From the NCBI GenBank assembly GCA_050250795.1, contig JBFWNZ010000001.1, positions 1-41,144 of the forward strand: DNA of 41,144 bases, given 5' to 3'. A model generated the notes under the pieces. The model did not search any database, was not told where the DNA came from, and saw nothing but the letters and a program-made list of their open reading frames with translations. The translations under genes were made by a program, and so were the position numbers. Every line of letters starts with the position of its first letter. The stretch's first letter is position 1. This document shows positions 22,975-31,149 of the stretch, piece after piece. This DNA is from JBFWNZ01 sp050250795. GTDB lineage: Bacteria > Pseudomonadota > Alphaproteobacteria > UBA8366.

Positions 22975-24102
22975 ATGAGCGATATCCTTGAACCGCAAAG
23001 AAGTCGCGGCTTCCGCGGCTATCTAGCCGAGTTGCGGGCCGATCCTGCCATCCCGTTCTGGCTGCGGGTTCTGTGCCTCTTGATGGCCGCCGCCATGCTG
23101 GTGGACGGCCTCATGCTGGTGGACTTTGCCGTCTTCCTCCGCCCGAGCCTGTCGCCCTGCCCAGGTTACTATCTGCTGTATTTCCTGCTGCCGAAGGGAC
23201 TTTCATGGGGCGTGATGACGGCGAGCTACCTGTCGATTGCCTGTCTGCCTCCGACCCTTCGCTGGCGCCGCCCGATAATCCTTCTGGCCTGTCTCGCCGG
23301 CTGCCTCGCGATGCCCGCGATATTTCTTTCCAACGTTCTTCTAATCGGCGCGCTTTTCAGTTCCGAGTATATGCTGCCCGACACTTGCGTGCTTTTGTTC
23401 AGAAGCCCCGCCCTGCTGTCCGTCAGCTTGATCGCGCTGGTCCTGCTGCTCCTCTATTTCCAGGTCATCTTCCTGGTGGAGCGGAAGCCATCGGCCGCGT
23501 ATCGGTTGCCGTCCCGCAAGCTCCATCCGCCGACCCGAAACCTCGCCGCCAGGATCGCAGTGCAGGCAGACCGGGTCATAACCGCCCTTTCGAACGCGCC
23601 CTACGTCAGGGTTGGCATCAGAACGGCGTCCGCGCTTCTCGGCTTCGCGAGCCTCGCTCAGTCGGTCAACATCCTGCTTACGGAGTTGGAACCGCTCCGG
23701 CAGATTTATACAGATATCATCGACCCATGCCTTAACCACGAGATCTCGGACTTCCGGATCCTACAGGTTGCCTTCAGCATCGTCTTGCTTGGCGGATATT
23801 TCGTCCTGGCATTCTATCCAACGAACCGACCGGAACGGCGCGCAGTCACCTGGCTCACCACAGAAATCGGGCTGTTATCCGCGCTGGCCGCGCTCGTCGC
23901 GAACCGGTTCGTTCGTCTCGATATTGAAGGGCTACATATACGTGAAGCTTGCAAGTTTCAACCAATCTACGAAACCATTTGTCTTACGATAAGCCCGATA
24001 TTCTTCTCCGTATCTCTGCTGATCCTGTTCGTCCTTCTCTGGCACAGCAGACGCACGGAACGCAGAACCCAACAATTTCAAGGAAACGAAAATGGCCGAT
24101 AA
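22975..24102 (+). CDS. Membrane protein A, copy 2 (fused)
   Basis: 375 residues, uncharacterised, about eight hydrophobic segments. Two similar halves are visible, each with four segments, a basic inner loop (PPTLRWRRP in the first half, YPTNRPERRA in the second) and one Cys in each of two outer loops (SPCPGYY and PDTCVLLF; IDPCLNHE and REACKFQP). The halves are joined by a basic cytoplasmic linker (ERKPSAAYRLPSRKLHPP). It aligns along its length with the two split frames of copy 1. It overlaps protein B copy 2 by 11 bases. The topology is inferred from the charge pattern. Confidence 0.8.
   Translation: MSDILEPQRSRGFRGYLAELRADPAIPFWLRVLCLLMAAAMLVDGLMLVDFAVFLRPSLSPCPGYYLLYFLLPKGLSWGVMTASYLSIACLPPTLRWRRPIILLACLAGCLAMPAIFLSNVLLIGALFSSEYMLPDTCVLLFRSPALLSVSLIALVLLLLYFQVIFLVERKPSAAYRLPSRKLHPPTRNLAARIAVQADRVITALSNAPYVRVGIRTASALLGFASLAQSVNILLTELEPLRQIYTDIIDPCLNHEISDFRILQVAFSIVLLGGYFVLAFYPTNRPERRAVTWLTTEIGLLSALAALVANRFVRLDIEGLHIREACKFQPIYETICLTISPIFFSVSLLILFVLLWHSRRTERRTQQFQGNENGR
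23011..23303 (+). repeat. Near-identical DNA repeat, A copy 2
   Basis: Partner of 20593-20885. The constant offset of 2418 bases shows there are no insertions or deletions within the repeat. Confidence 0.9.
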
Positions 24103-24625
24103 GACTTTCGAGACAGCGACCCCATCCGGCATCTGGGGCATCAAAAGGGCTGCCGAGGCCGCAGCGGTCGCGTCGCAGTTGCCGGGCCAACAAAGCGGCC
24201 CTGCGGACGCCTATCGTCACTTGCTTGGATCCGCTGAGTTAACCCGAAGAAAGGGTGAGTATCTCGCGCGGATCATCCTCGATTTGAATGAGATCATCTC
24301 TCTCGAAAGCAGGGAAGCAAAGGAGATGGATTACCACAACAACGCCATCGGCATCGAGATTGGCAAGACCGCCAAAAGCTGGGGCGAGGTTATCGTGAGG
24401 AGTCGAGCCGCCATCGACGCCGCCAGTATCGACGGCAAGGGAGACCGGCCCGACGCTGTGCGTTGGTTGCCGCCGGACCAGTGGCGGAAAAACCCGAAAT
24501 ACGAGCACGATCCGAAGCGGGAAATGCCGACGGAAGAGACCAACTGGTACACCAACCCCGGCCGTCCCAACGGCATCGACTGGATCGGCGGCGGCATTCC
24601 GAACCCTCTCGCCCGGAACAAATGA
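24092..24625 (+). CDS. Protein B, copy 2: short YRH/HNN-domain protein
   Basis: 177 residues, matching residues 1-175 of B copy 1 (GPADAYRHLLGSAELTRR, DLNEI, KEMDYHNNAIGIEIGKTA, RWLPPDQWRKNP). It stops at NPLARNK, exactly where copy 1 enters its C-terminal extension, so the N-terminal domain is a complete unit. There is no signal peptide or membrane segment, so it is likely cytoplasmic or bound to A. It overlaps A by 11 bases, implying coupled translation and a close functional link. I do not recognise its biochemical function. Confidence 0.8.
   Translation: MADKTFETATPSGIWGIKRAAEAAAVASQLPGQQSGPADAYRHLLGSAELTRRKGEYLARIILDLNEIISLESREAKEMDYHNNAIGIEIGKTAKSWGEVIVRSRAAIDAASIDGKGDRPDAVRWLPPDQWRKNPKYEHDPKREMPTEETNWYTNPGRPNGIDWIGGGIPNPLARNK
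24427..24559 (+). repeat. Near-identical DNA repeat, B copy 2
   Basis: Partner of 22014-22146 at an offset of 2413 bases. The offset differs from that of the A repeat by five bases, showing small net indels between the patches. Confidence 0.9.
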
Positions 24626-24730
24626 GGGGATTTGGACCCTTACCGGATACTTCGGCCCATATCGCCATTCCCCCAAGAACGCCGCCGACGTCTCGCCCGG
24701 CCTCTCGGCTTCGCGTAAGCGAACGGCAAT

Positions 24731-24767
24731 GCGGCGGGACGTCCCGATGTCGCGCGCGGCCCGCCGC
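24731..24767. terminator. Inverted repeat between B copy 2 and the crotonase gene
   Basis: GCGGCGGG and CCCGCCGC (eight-base arms, 21-base loop) enclose a perfect ten-base palindrome GGGACGTCCC at 24736-24745. It lies between convergent genes, so a bidirectional terminator is possible, but the loop is long and there is no T-run. Confidence 0.3.
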
Positions 24768-24773
24768 GATGCC

Positions 24774-25571
24774 TCAGCGGCCGGTAAAGACCGGGCTGCG
24801 CTTTTCCATGAAGGCGGTGCGGCCTTCCTTATAGTCCTGGCTGTCGAAGCAGCGGCGGCCGAGTTCGGCCACAAGCGCCGGATCGCGGTCGGCCGGATCC
24901 TTCAGCAGGTCGGCGATGGTGAGCTTGGAGGCCAGGATCGACAGCGGCGCATTGTCCACGATGGTCGCCGCATAGTCTCGGGTCATCGCTTCCAGCTCCG
25001 CGGCCGGGACCACCCGGTTGACGAGGCCGATGCGCAGCGCCTCCTCGGCCGGAACGCGCCGGGCGCTGAACAGGATGTCGCGGGCGTAGGCCGGCCCGAC
25101 CAGCGAGATCAGCCGGCGGATATGCAGCGGCGAATAGGCGATGGAGAGCCGCGCCGCGGGGATGCCGAGCTGCGAGTCGTCGGAGACGAAGCGCATGTCG
25201 GCGACCATCGCCAGCGCCAGACCGCCGCCCAGGCAATAGCCGCGGACCATCGCGATCAGCGGCTTCTCGATGGAGGCCAGCTTCTCGCGCGAGGCATCGC
25301 TGATGCGGGCATATTCCTCGGCCGCGTCGGCGTTGGCGCGCACCTTCTCGAACTGCGAGATATCGGCGCCGGAGACGAAGGCCTTGTCGCCCGCGCCCTT
25401 CATCACCACGACGCGGACGCTGTCGTCGGCGCTGAAATCGTCGACGATCTGGGACAGCGCCTCCCACATCTCCATCGACATGGCGTTGCGGCGGGCCGGG
25501 TTGTTGAAGGTGATCCAGCCGATCCCGTTGTCCTTCTCGGCCAGCATCTTGTCGGTATTGAGCGCGAGCAT
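24774..25571 (-). CDS. Enoyl-CoA hydratase/isomerase (crotonase) family protein
   Basis: 265 residues of the crotonase fold. The CoA oxyanion-hole segments are present: AFVSGADISQFEKV and MVRGYCLGGGLALAMVADMR. The two catalytic Glu of true enoyl-CoA hydratases (Glu144 in GGGCELA, Glu164 in QPE) correspond here to Ala (GGGLALA, IPAARLS), so ordinary hydration is doubtful. Another crotonase reaction (isomerisation, hydrolysis or C-C cleavage) is more likely. The ATG at 25571 follows AGGAGG; the frame is open upstream without support. It lies 121 bases after the CoA-transferase gene on the same strand. Confidence 0.88.
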   Translation of the reverse strand: MLALNTDKMLAEKDNGIGWITFNNPARRNAMSMEMWEALSQIVDDFSADDSVRVVVMKGAGDKAFVSGADISQFEKVRANADAAEEYARISDASREKLASIEKPLIAMVRGYCLGGGLALAMVADMRFVSDDSQLGIPAARLSIAYSPLHIRRLISLVGPAYARDILFSARRVPAEEALRIGLVNRVVPAAELEAMTRDYAATIVDNAPLSILASKLTIADLLKDPADRDPALVAELGRRCFDSQDYKEGRTAFMEKRSPVFTGR

Positions 25572-25692
25572 ATGCCCTCCTGGGTCTGCGCCATCCGCTT
25601 GCTTCGTCGGGCTCAGCATGCGGGACGAGGAACGAGGCCGCCCCGTCCCGAGCGCGACGAAGGGCGAGGCGGCAATTCTGGCGGCGTTGTTA

Positions 25693-26925
25693 TCAAACAA
25701 TGCCCGCGGCGCGAAGCCCCGCAATCTGCTCCGCGTCGTAGCCGAACTGATGCAGAACGTCGTCCGTATGCTCGCCCAGCTCGGCGGTGGGGATGCGGAT
25801 GGCGTCCGGCTCGGGCGTGCGCGACATGTTGATCGGCTGCCCGACAACCTGGGTGTCGCCGGCCTCCGGCGACTGCATCGGCCGCGCCATCTGCAGGTGC
25901 TGCACCTGGGGATCGTTGAACACCTGGTCGATGCTGTTGATCGGTCCGCAGGGAACGCCCGCCTCGTTCAGCAGCTTCACCCAGTCGGCGCTCGTTTTCG
26001 TCTTCACCATCGCCTCGATGGCGACGTTCAGCGCCTCGCGGTTCTTCGAGCGCGCCTCGAAGCTGCCGAAGCGCGGATCGGCCAGCAGGTCGCCCAGCCC
26101 CGCCGTCTTGCAGAAGCGCTCGAACAGCACCGCGCCCGAGGCCGCGATGTTGATATGCCCGTCCGCGGTCTTGAACACGCCGGTCGGAATACTGGTCGGG
26201 TGGTTGTTGCCCGCCTGCTTCGGCACCTCATGCGCCATGAGCCAGCGCGCGCCCTGGAAATCGAGCATCGCGATGATCGATTCCAGCAGCGAGGTATGGA
26301 CCCACTGCCCCTCGCCCGACACCTCGCGCTCCAGCAGCGCCATCAGGATCGCCTGGAACAGGAAATGTCCCGCGGTCAGGTCGCAGATCGGGATGCCGAC
26401 GCGCACCGGTCCCTGGCCCGGCAAGCCGGTGATGGACATCAGGCCGCCCATACCCTGGGCAATCTGGTCGACGCCCGGCCGCTTGCCATAGGGGCCGTCC
26501 TGGCCGAACCCGGCGATGGAGCCGTAGACGATGCGCGGATTGACCTTGCGGCACGCCTCATAGTCGATGCCCAGCCGGTGCTTCACCTCGGAGCGGAAGT
26601 TCTCGATCACCACATCGGCCTTGGCGACGAGGCGGAAGAACACTTCCTTGCCCTTCGGGTCCTTCAGGTTCAGCGACAGGCTGCGCTTGTTGCGGTGCAG
26701 GTTCTGGAAATCGAAATTGTTCCGCTCGCCCGTGACCCCGCCCTTGTCCTTATTGATGGCGGACGGCGCCTCGATCTTGATCACATCGGCGCCCCAATCC
26801 GCGAGCTGGCGCGCACAGGTGGGGCCGGCGCGGTGCGCGGTCAGGTCGATCACGGTATAGCGCGACAGGGGCAGCTTGCGGACCTGCGCCTCAAGGGCGG
26901 CGTTGGAAATGGGGCTCTCGGGCAT
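25693..26925 (-). CDS. CaiB/BaiF family CoA-transferase
   Basis: 410-residue class III CoA-transferase that moves CoA between carboxylic acids through an acyl-aspartyl intermediate. Family landmarks are VIDLTAHRAGPTCARQLADW, DVIKIEAP, RNKRSLSLNLKDPKGKEVF and GIPICDLTAGHFLFQAILMA, where the Asp is the expected catalytic residue. GAGGAGA precedes the ATG. It is probably cotranscribed with the downstream crotonase, giving activation plus modification of an acyl-CoA. The substrate is unknown. Confidence 0.92.
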   Translation of the reverse strand: MPESPISNAALEAQVRKLPLSRYTVIDLTAHRAGPTCARQLADWGADVIKIEAPSAINKDKGGVTGERNNFDFQNLHRNKRSLSLNLKDPKGKEVFFRLVAKADVVIENFRSEVKHRLGIDYEACRKVNPRIVYGSIAGFGQDGPYGKRPGVDQIAQGMGGLMSITGLPGQGPVRVGIPICDLTAGHFLFQAILMALLEREVSGEGQWVHTSLLESIIAMLDFQGARWLMAHEVPKQAGNNHPTSIPTGVFKTADGHINIAASGAVLFERFCKTAGLGDLLADPRFGSFEARSKNREALNVAIEAMVKTKTSADWVKLLNEAGVPCGPINSIDQVFNDPQVQHLQMARPMQSPEAGDTQVVGQPINMSRTPEPDAIRIPTAELGEHTDDVLHQFGYDAEQIAGLRAAGIV

Positions 26926-27083
26926 GGGGCGTCTCCTCGGCAGCGGGGCGCGGGCGTCGCTGAATCGCGACCGTTCCTAGCGCGCCATGAATGTCGGGCG
27001 ATCATGCGGCGCGGTCCGCCCCGGGCGCAAGCGCATTGCGACCGTCGATTGTTGAGGGCGCATGCCCGTGCTAGCGTCGCCGC

Positions 27084-27992
27084 ATGCACGACCTTCTGGT
27101 CATCGGAGCCGGCCTCGCCGGACTCGCCGCCGCCCGGCATGCGGCATCCGCCGGAGCGAACACGGTCATCGTCGAGACACAGCCGCTCTATGGCGGGCTT
27201 GTCGCGAATGTCGAGCATGTGGACGGCCTCTCCGATGCGGCGGGCGAGCCCACCTCGGGCATGATGCTGGCGATGGAGCGGCTGGAAGCCGCCATGGAAC
27301 AGGGCGCGGAGCTTCTGGAAGCCGAGGTTCTCGGCCTCGCGCCCGGCACCGGGGGGTTCGCCGTAACCACCTCCGCCGGTTCGCGGCCGGCCCGCGCCGT
27401 TCTCGTTGCGACCGGCGGCAAGCTGCGCAAGCTGGACGTGCCCGGCGAGGATGCCTTCTACGGTCGCGGCGTGTCGCAATGCGCCGATTGCGACGGACCG
27501 ATGTTCCAGGACGAGGATGTGCTGGTGGTCGGCGGCGGCGACGCCGCCGCCCAGGAGGCGCTGGTCCTGGCCGAATTCTGCCGCAGCGTGACCGTGCTCG
27601 CGCGCAGCGGGCTCAAGGCACAACCGCGCTATGCCGAACGTCTTGCGGCGCTGCCCAATATCCGTCTGCTCCGCGACCGGGCCGTCGATGCAATCCTGGG
27701 CGATGCCACCGTCACGGCGGTACGCCTGCGCGCCCCCACGACCGGCGCGGTCGAGGACTTCGCCTGCACCGGCGTCTTTCCATTCATCGGGACCGAACCG
27801 GCAGCGAATTTTCTGCCGGCCGCAGTTGTGCGCCGGAACGGGTTGGTCGAGACCGATGACGATCTGATGACGACCCTGCCCGGCCTCTATGCCGCGGGCG
27901 CCGCCCGGCTGGGCTACAGCGGACGGCTCGCCGATGCGGCAGCGGAAGGCGAGGCCGCCGCCCGAGCGGCACTCGCCTTCATCGCACGCTGA
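27084..27992 (+). CDS. Thioredoxin-reductase-like FAD-dependent oxidoreductase
   Basis: 302 residues with the two-Rossmann layout of low-molecular-weight thioredoxin reductases. The FAD motif LLVIGAGLAGLAAARH is at the N-terminus. The redox pair CxxC sits in SQCADCDGPMF at about residue 135, and the second dinucleotide motif VVGGGDAAAQEALVL follows. The HRRxxxR motif that binds NADPH phosphate appears absent (LARSGLKAQPR), so a different donor (NADH, ferredoxin or flavin) is possible. The C-terminal LPGLYAAGAAR is typical. It is transcribed alone, divergent from the CoA-transferase. Confidence 0.87.
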   Translation: MHDLLVIGAGLAGLAAARHAASAGANTVIVETQPLYGGLVANVEHVDGLSDAAGEPTSGMMLAMERLEAAMEQGAELLEAEVLGLAPGTGGFAVTTSAGSRPARAVLVATGGKLRKLDVPGEDAFYGRGVSQCADCDGPMFQDEDVLVVGGGDAAAQEALVLAEFCRSVTVLARSGLKAQPRYAERLAALPNIRLLRDRAVDAILGDATVTAVRLRAPTTGAVEDFACTGVFPFIGTEPAANFLPAAVVRRNGLVETDDDLMTTLPGLYAAGAARLGYSGRLADAAAEGEAAARAALAFIAR

Positions 27993-28012
27993 CCGCCGCG
28001 GCTACGCGGTCA
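27990..28012. terminator. Weak convergent-gene hairpin
   Basis: TGACCGC and GCGGTCA form a seven-base-pair stem with a nine-base loop that includes the stop codons of both convergent genes. It could act as a shared terminator but is weak. Confidence 0.3.
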
Positions 28013-29156
28013 CTTCCTTTGCGACGATCTCGTATTTGAAGGCCGCCGGATCGAGGCTGTCGAGCCGGTTCCCGGCCGTTTCCGCCTGCGGATACATCAG
28101 GAAGGGAAGCAACGGCCCCTTGCCGCCCGGCAGCTTCAGGTCATGGGCGACGTTGTAGGCCATCCAGTTGCCTTCCCACGCGCCGAACAGCGTCCGGCGG
28201 GCATCGGCCACCTTGGCATCGGTCATCGGCAGGTTCCCGGGCGGCTCCTCCAGCATGACCTTGCGCACATCTGCCGGATCGGCCGGCACCCAGCCGAAGC
28301 CCGCGAGATAGACCTCCGACCGGCAGTGCTGCGCCTTCGTCACCGTCTCGGAATTCGCGCCGAGGCTTTTGAAGCCGAACTTCGACGGCGCCACACGCAG
28401 GCCGTAGACGTCGCGCGCCGGCACCCCGGACGCGCGGCACAGGCCGACGAAAAGCGCATTCAGGTCCGCGCATTTGCCGCGCAGATTGTCGGCCTTGAGC
28501 ATGGACGCGATATCGCCGACGCCGCAGCCCCTGGTCTTGGGATCGCGGGCCGTGCTGTCCACAACCCACTCATAGATGCGCCGCGCCTTGTCCATATCCG
28601 TCTTGGCGCCCGCCGTGATCCGCGCCGCGGTATCGCGCACGATCCCGTCGGTCGGCAGCAGCATCGTCGACGCGGTATAGAACTTGCGCTCCGTCGCCGT
28701 CAGCTTGGCGTCCGCGCCGGGCTTTGCCAGGTCGACGGCGCGGTCGCGGGTCGCGAAGCGGCTCTCCACTTCGACCAGAGGCGCGGGATCGTCCGGCCCC
28801 CATTCGGCATAGAGCATCTCCGTGTCGTATTTCGATTCGCGCCGGACATAGGCATTGCGGGCATTCGTGGACCAGACGCTGCCCATGGGCCGCATCCAAT
28901 CCGGCTCATTCAGCGAGGGAAGCGGAATCCATGCCTTCACAACACCCTTCGGTTCCGCAATCTCCAGCCGGCTTTTCACCTGAAAGGCCCGCCAGCCCGC
29001 CGGGTGCGGCTTGAAGCTGCCGGGCGCATAAGCCGGCGGTTCGGCGGGAGCGGATGCCGCAGACGGCTGCGGAGCCGCACCCTGCGCCATGGCCGTCCGC
29101 GATACGAGCGCAAGCGACAGCGCACCGCCTGCCGCAAGGAAATGCCGTCGTTCCAT
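28002..29156 (-). CDS. Tat-exported transglutaminase-like domain protein
   Basis: 384 residues. The N-terminus ERRHFLAAGGALSLALVS is a twin-arginine signal (RRxFL) ending near AMAQG, so the protein should fold before export to the periplasm. The transglutaminase-like core supplies Cys in LRGKCADLNALFVGLCRASG, His in the AQHCRSEVYLAG segment and Asp in GWVPADPADV, a cysteine-protease-type triad. I start at the ATG at 29156 because GGGAGG lies six bases upstream; the ATG at 29162 abuts that motif. It is last in the six-gene minus-strand run. The substrate is unknown. Confidence 0.85.
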   Translation of the reverse strand: MERRHFLAAGGALSLALVSRTAMAQGAAPQPSAASAPAEPPAYAPGSFKPHPAGWRAFQVKSRLEIAEPKGVVKAWIPLPSLNEPDWMRPMGSVWSTNARNAYVRRESKYDTEMLYAEWGPDDPAPLVEVESRFATRDRAVDLAKPGADAKLTATERKFYTASTMLLPTDGIVRDTAARITAGAKTDMDKARRIYEWVVDSTARDPKTRGCGVGDIASMLKADNLRGKCADLNALFVGLCRASGVPARDVYGLRVAPSKFGFKSLGANSETVTKAQHCRSEVYLAGFGWVPADPADVRKVMLEEPPGNLPMTDAKVADARRTLFGAWEGNWMAYNVAHDLKLPGGKGPLLPFLMYPQAETAGNRLDSLDPAAFKYEIVAKEVTA

Positions 29157-29188
29157 CGTCATCCTCCCAATTTTCCCGGTCTACGTCG

Positions 29189-29713
29189 TCATGGGCCGAC
29201 CAGCGCCGCCAGAGCGGCCGGGTCCAGCCCGTCCCAATCGACATCGCCCTCGGCCGCAAAGCGCGGCTTGAGGTCGCCATCGAGAATGAAGGTTGCGGGC
29301 AGCACTTCGACCCGCCATGCCCGCGTCGCCCGCCTGTCCGGATCGGGCAGCACCGTGAAGGCAGCCGGCCGGCCGGCGAAGAACCGGCGCAGGCGTACCG
29401 CGCCCTCGCCCACACCGACCGCCACAACGGCCAGTTGCTCGCCCCCGGCACGGCTGCGGAACCGTTCAAGGGCCGCCAGTTCTGGAATGCAGGGTTCGCA
29501 CCAGGTGGCGAAGAAATGCACCACCACGGTCCGGCCGTGCATCGAGTGCAGATCGCGCTCCACCCCCGCCAGATCGGTCAAGCCGAGCGGCGGCGGAACG
29601 TCCGCAGTCCACGGGCTCAGCGCCGTCGAGGCAACAGGCTCAGGCAGCGCACCGGATGCCGGCAGGCCGAGCAGGCACAGGGCAATGAGGGCAACCGCAG
29701 GGCGGAAGGGCAT
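29189..29713 (-). CDS. TlpA-like periplasmic thioredoxin-fold protein
   Basis: 174 residues with a signal peptide (MPFRPAVALIALCLLGLPAS) and a thioredoxin-like core carrying VVHFFATWCEPCIPELAALE, with the WCEPC redox motif, and a cis-Pro segment VEVLPATFILDGD. Such proteins reduce or oxidise periplasmic disulfides, often for cytochrome maturation. It lies 32 bases upstream of the exported transglutaminase-like gene, which has several cysteines, so that protein may be a client; this is inference. No strong Shine-Dalgarno is visible. Confidence 0.88.
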   Translation of the reverse strand: MPFRPAVALIALCLLGLPASGALPEPVASTALSPWTADVPPPLGLTDLAGVERDLHSMHGRTVVVHFFATWCEPCIPELAALERFRSRAGGEQLAVVAVGVGEGAVRLRRFFAGRPAAFTVLPDPDRRATRAWRVEVLPATFILDGDLKPRFAAEGDVDWDGLDPAALAALVGP

Positions 29714-29772
29714 CGGGCGCGGTCCGGCGATGCGGGTTGGGCAGCGTCACGCGCCGCCCGACCCGCTGCGCG

Positions 29773-31149
29773 CTACCTACGGCTTGCGCAGAGCGCAACG
29801 AGCTTGCGCAGGTCGTCCAGCCCATCCAGGCCGTCGACCGTCGCAACGATCCGAGCCGCCTGCTCGCGGCCGACGATGGGATCGACAAGGTCGTGGAACT
29901 TCTCGACCAGCTTGCCCCATTGCCGCGGCAGATCCGCATCGGGCACGCCGACATCGCCATGCTCGCGCAGGACGAGACCGCCCTTCAGCGAGACGATCAC
30001 GTCGGCCTGCGACTTGGGCATGGCGGCATCGCCGACGACGAAGATACGGTCGCGCAACGACTGGATAACCGGCTCGGCCGTCTTCTCCGCCGAATAGTTG
30101 TCCAGCTTGGCCGTGCTCTGCCCCGACAGGGCCATGGCCGAGGTGAAGCGCAGGCTGAACTTGCCCTCCAGCCCCGTGGTCGGGTGCTGGATGTTGCACA
30201 TCTTGAGATAGCGCATGCCGAGCCGTATCTCGACGCGCTCGATCTCCTCGGGCTTGAAACCGTGATCGGCGCGCAGCTTCTTCGCGGCCTCGATGGTGGC
30301 ATGCGTGCCGTAGCAGGCGGCGTGATACTTGAACAGCACACCCGGCGTGTGGAAGACCCGGCCCAGCCCATCGGCGGCCGCTGCCGCATCGAAGGCCGGG
30401 GACTGGGTATCGGAGAAGCCCTGCTCGCACTCCAGCACATCCGGCCGCGCGACGAAGCCGCGACGGGTCAGCAGCGCCGCATACAGGCCGTTCTGCGCCG
30501 CCTTGCCCGCATGCAGCGGCTTGCACATCGTCCCGAACATCGACTTGAGCCCGGCTGCCTGCGTGCCGGCGATACCGAAGGTGTTGGCGCATCGATCAGC
30601 GTCGAAGCCGAAGAAACGCGCGGCCGCCGCCGCCGCCCCGAAAGTGCCCACGGTGCCCGTGGCGTGCCATCCGGCGGTGTAGTGCCCCTCCGTCATGCCC
30701 ATGCCGACCCGGCATTCGGTCTCGATGCCGGCGGCGATGGCGGTGATGATGTCCCGGCCGCTCGCGCCATGGACCTCGGCCAGCGCCAGCAGGACCGGCA
30801 TAACCGGCACCGAGGGATGGCCCGGCATCGCCTCCTGCACGTCGTCGAAGTCGAGCGCGTGGCCCATTGTGCCGTTGACCAGCGCCGCCTGAAGCATGGA
30901 GGTCTTGCGGCCGTCGGCCAGCAACGTCGCTTGGGCATTGCCGCCCTGCTCCATCGCCTCGTCGCGCACCATGCCGACCAGTGGATCGTCGACGCCGGCC
31001 AGCGTGACGCCGATCCAGTCCAGCAGGCAATGCCGCGCATAGCCGCGAACATTCTCGGGCAGCGCCTCATAGCGGAGCGACATCGCATTCTCCGCCAGCC
31101 GGCGGGTCAGCCCCTTTGCACGCGCAAGATTGACGGCCTGTTCCGACAT
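29773..31149 (-). CDS. MmgE/PrpD family protein, copy 2
   Basis: 458 residues, paralogous to the protein at 18956-20323. Landmarks are RHCLLDWIGVTLAG, MGHALDFDDVQEAMPGHPSV, GWHATGTVGTFGAAAAAARF and GIAGTQAAGLKSMFGTMCKP. The family includes 2-methylcitrate dehydratase and cis-aconitate decarboxylase-type enzymes. The ATG at 31149 follows GAGGAGGA. It sits in a run with a cyclase-family enzyme, a HpaB/AbfD-like flavoprotein and a CitE-like lyase, so it is likely to act on an intermediate of the same route. Confidence 0.9.
   Translation of the reverse strand: MSEQAVNLARAKGLTRRLAENAMSLRYEALPENVRGYARHCLLDWIGVTLAGVDDPLVGMVRDEAMEQGGNAQATLLADGRKTSMLQAALVNGTMGHALDFDDVQEAMPGHPSVPVMPVLLALAEVHGASGRDIITAIAAGIETECRVGMGMTEGHYTAGWHATGTVGTFGAAAAAARFFGFDADRCANTFGIAGTQAAGLKSMFGTMCKPLHAGKAAQNGLYAALLTRRGFVARPDVLECEQGFSDTQSPAFDAAAAADGLGRVFHTPGVLFKYHAACYGTHATIEAAKKLRADHGFKPEEIERVEIRLGMRYLKMCNIQHPTTGLEGKFSLRFTSAMALSGQSTAKLDNYSAEKTAEPVIQSLRDRIFVVGDAAMPKSQADVIVSLKGGLVLREHGDVGVPDADLPRQWGKLVEKFHDLVDPIVGREQAARIVATVDGLDGLDDLRKLVALCASRR

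Noticed and set aside
20560..24625. The A-B island as a holin-endolysin lysis cassette or prophage remnant
   Set aside because: A has about eight segments, far more than holins, B lacks a recognisable lysin catalytic domain, and there is no integrase, terminase or structural phage gene nearby.
20440..24780. Attachment-site direct repeats bordering the A-B island
   Set aside because: I compared the flanks by eye and found no convincing matching repeat; the only long repeats are internal, between the two module copies.
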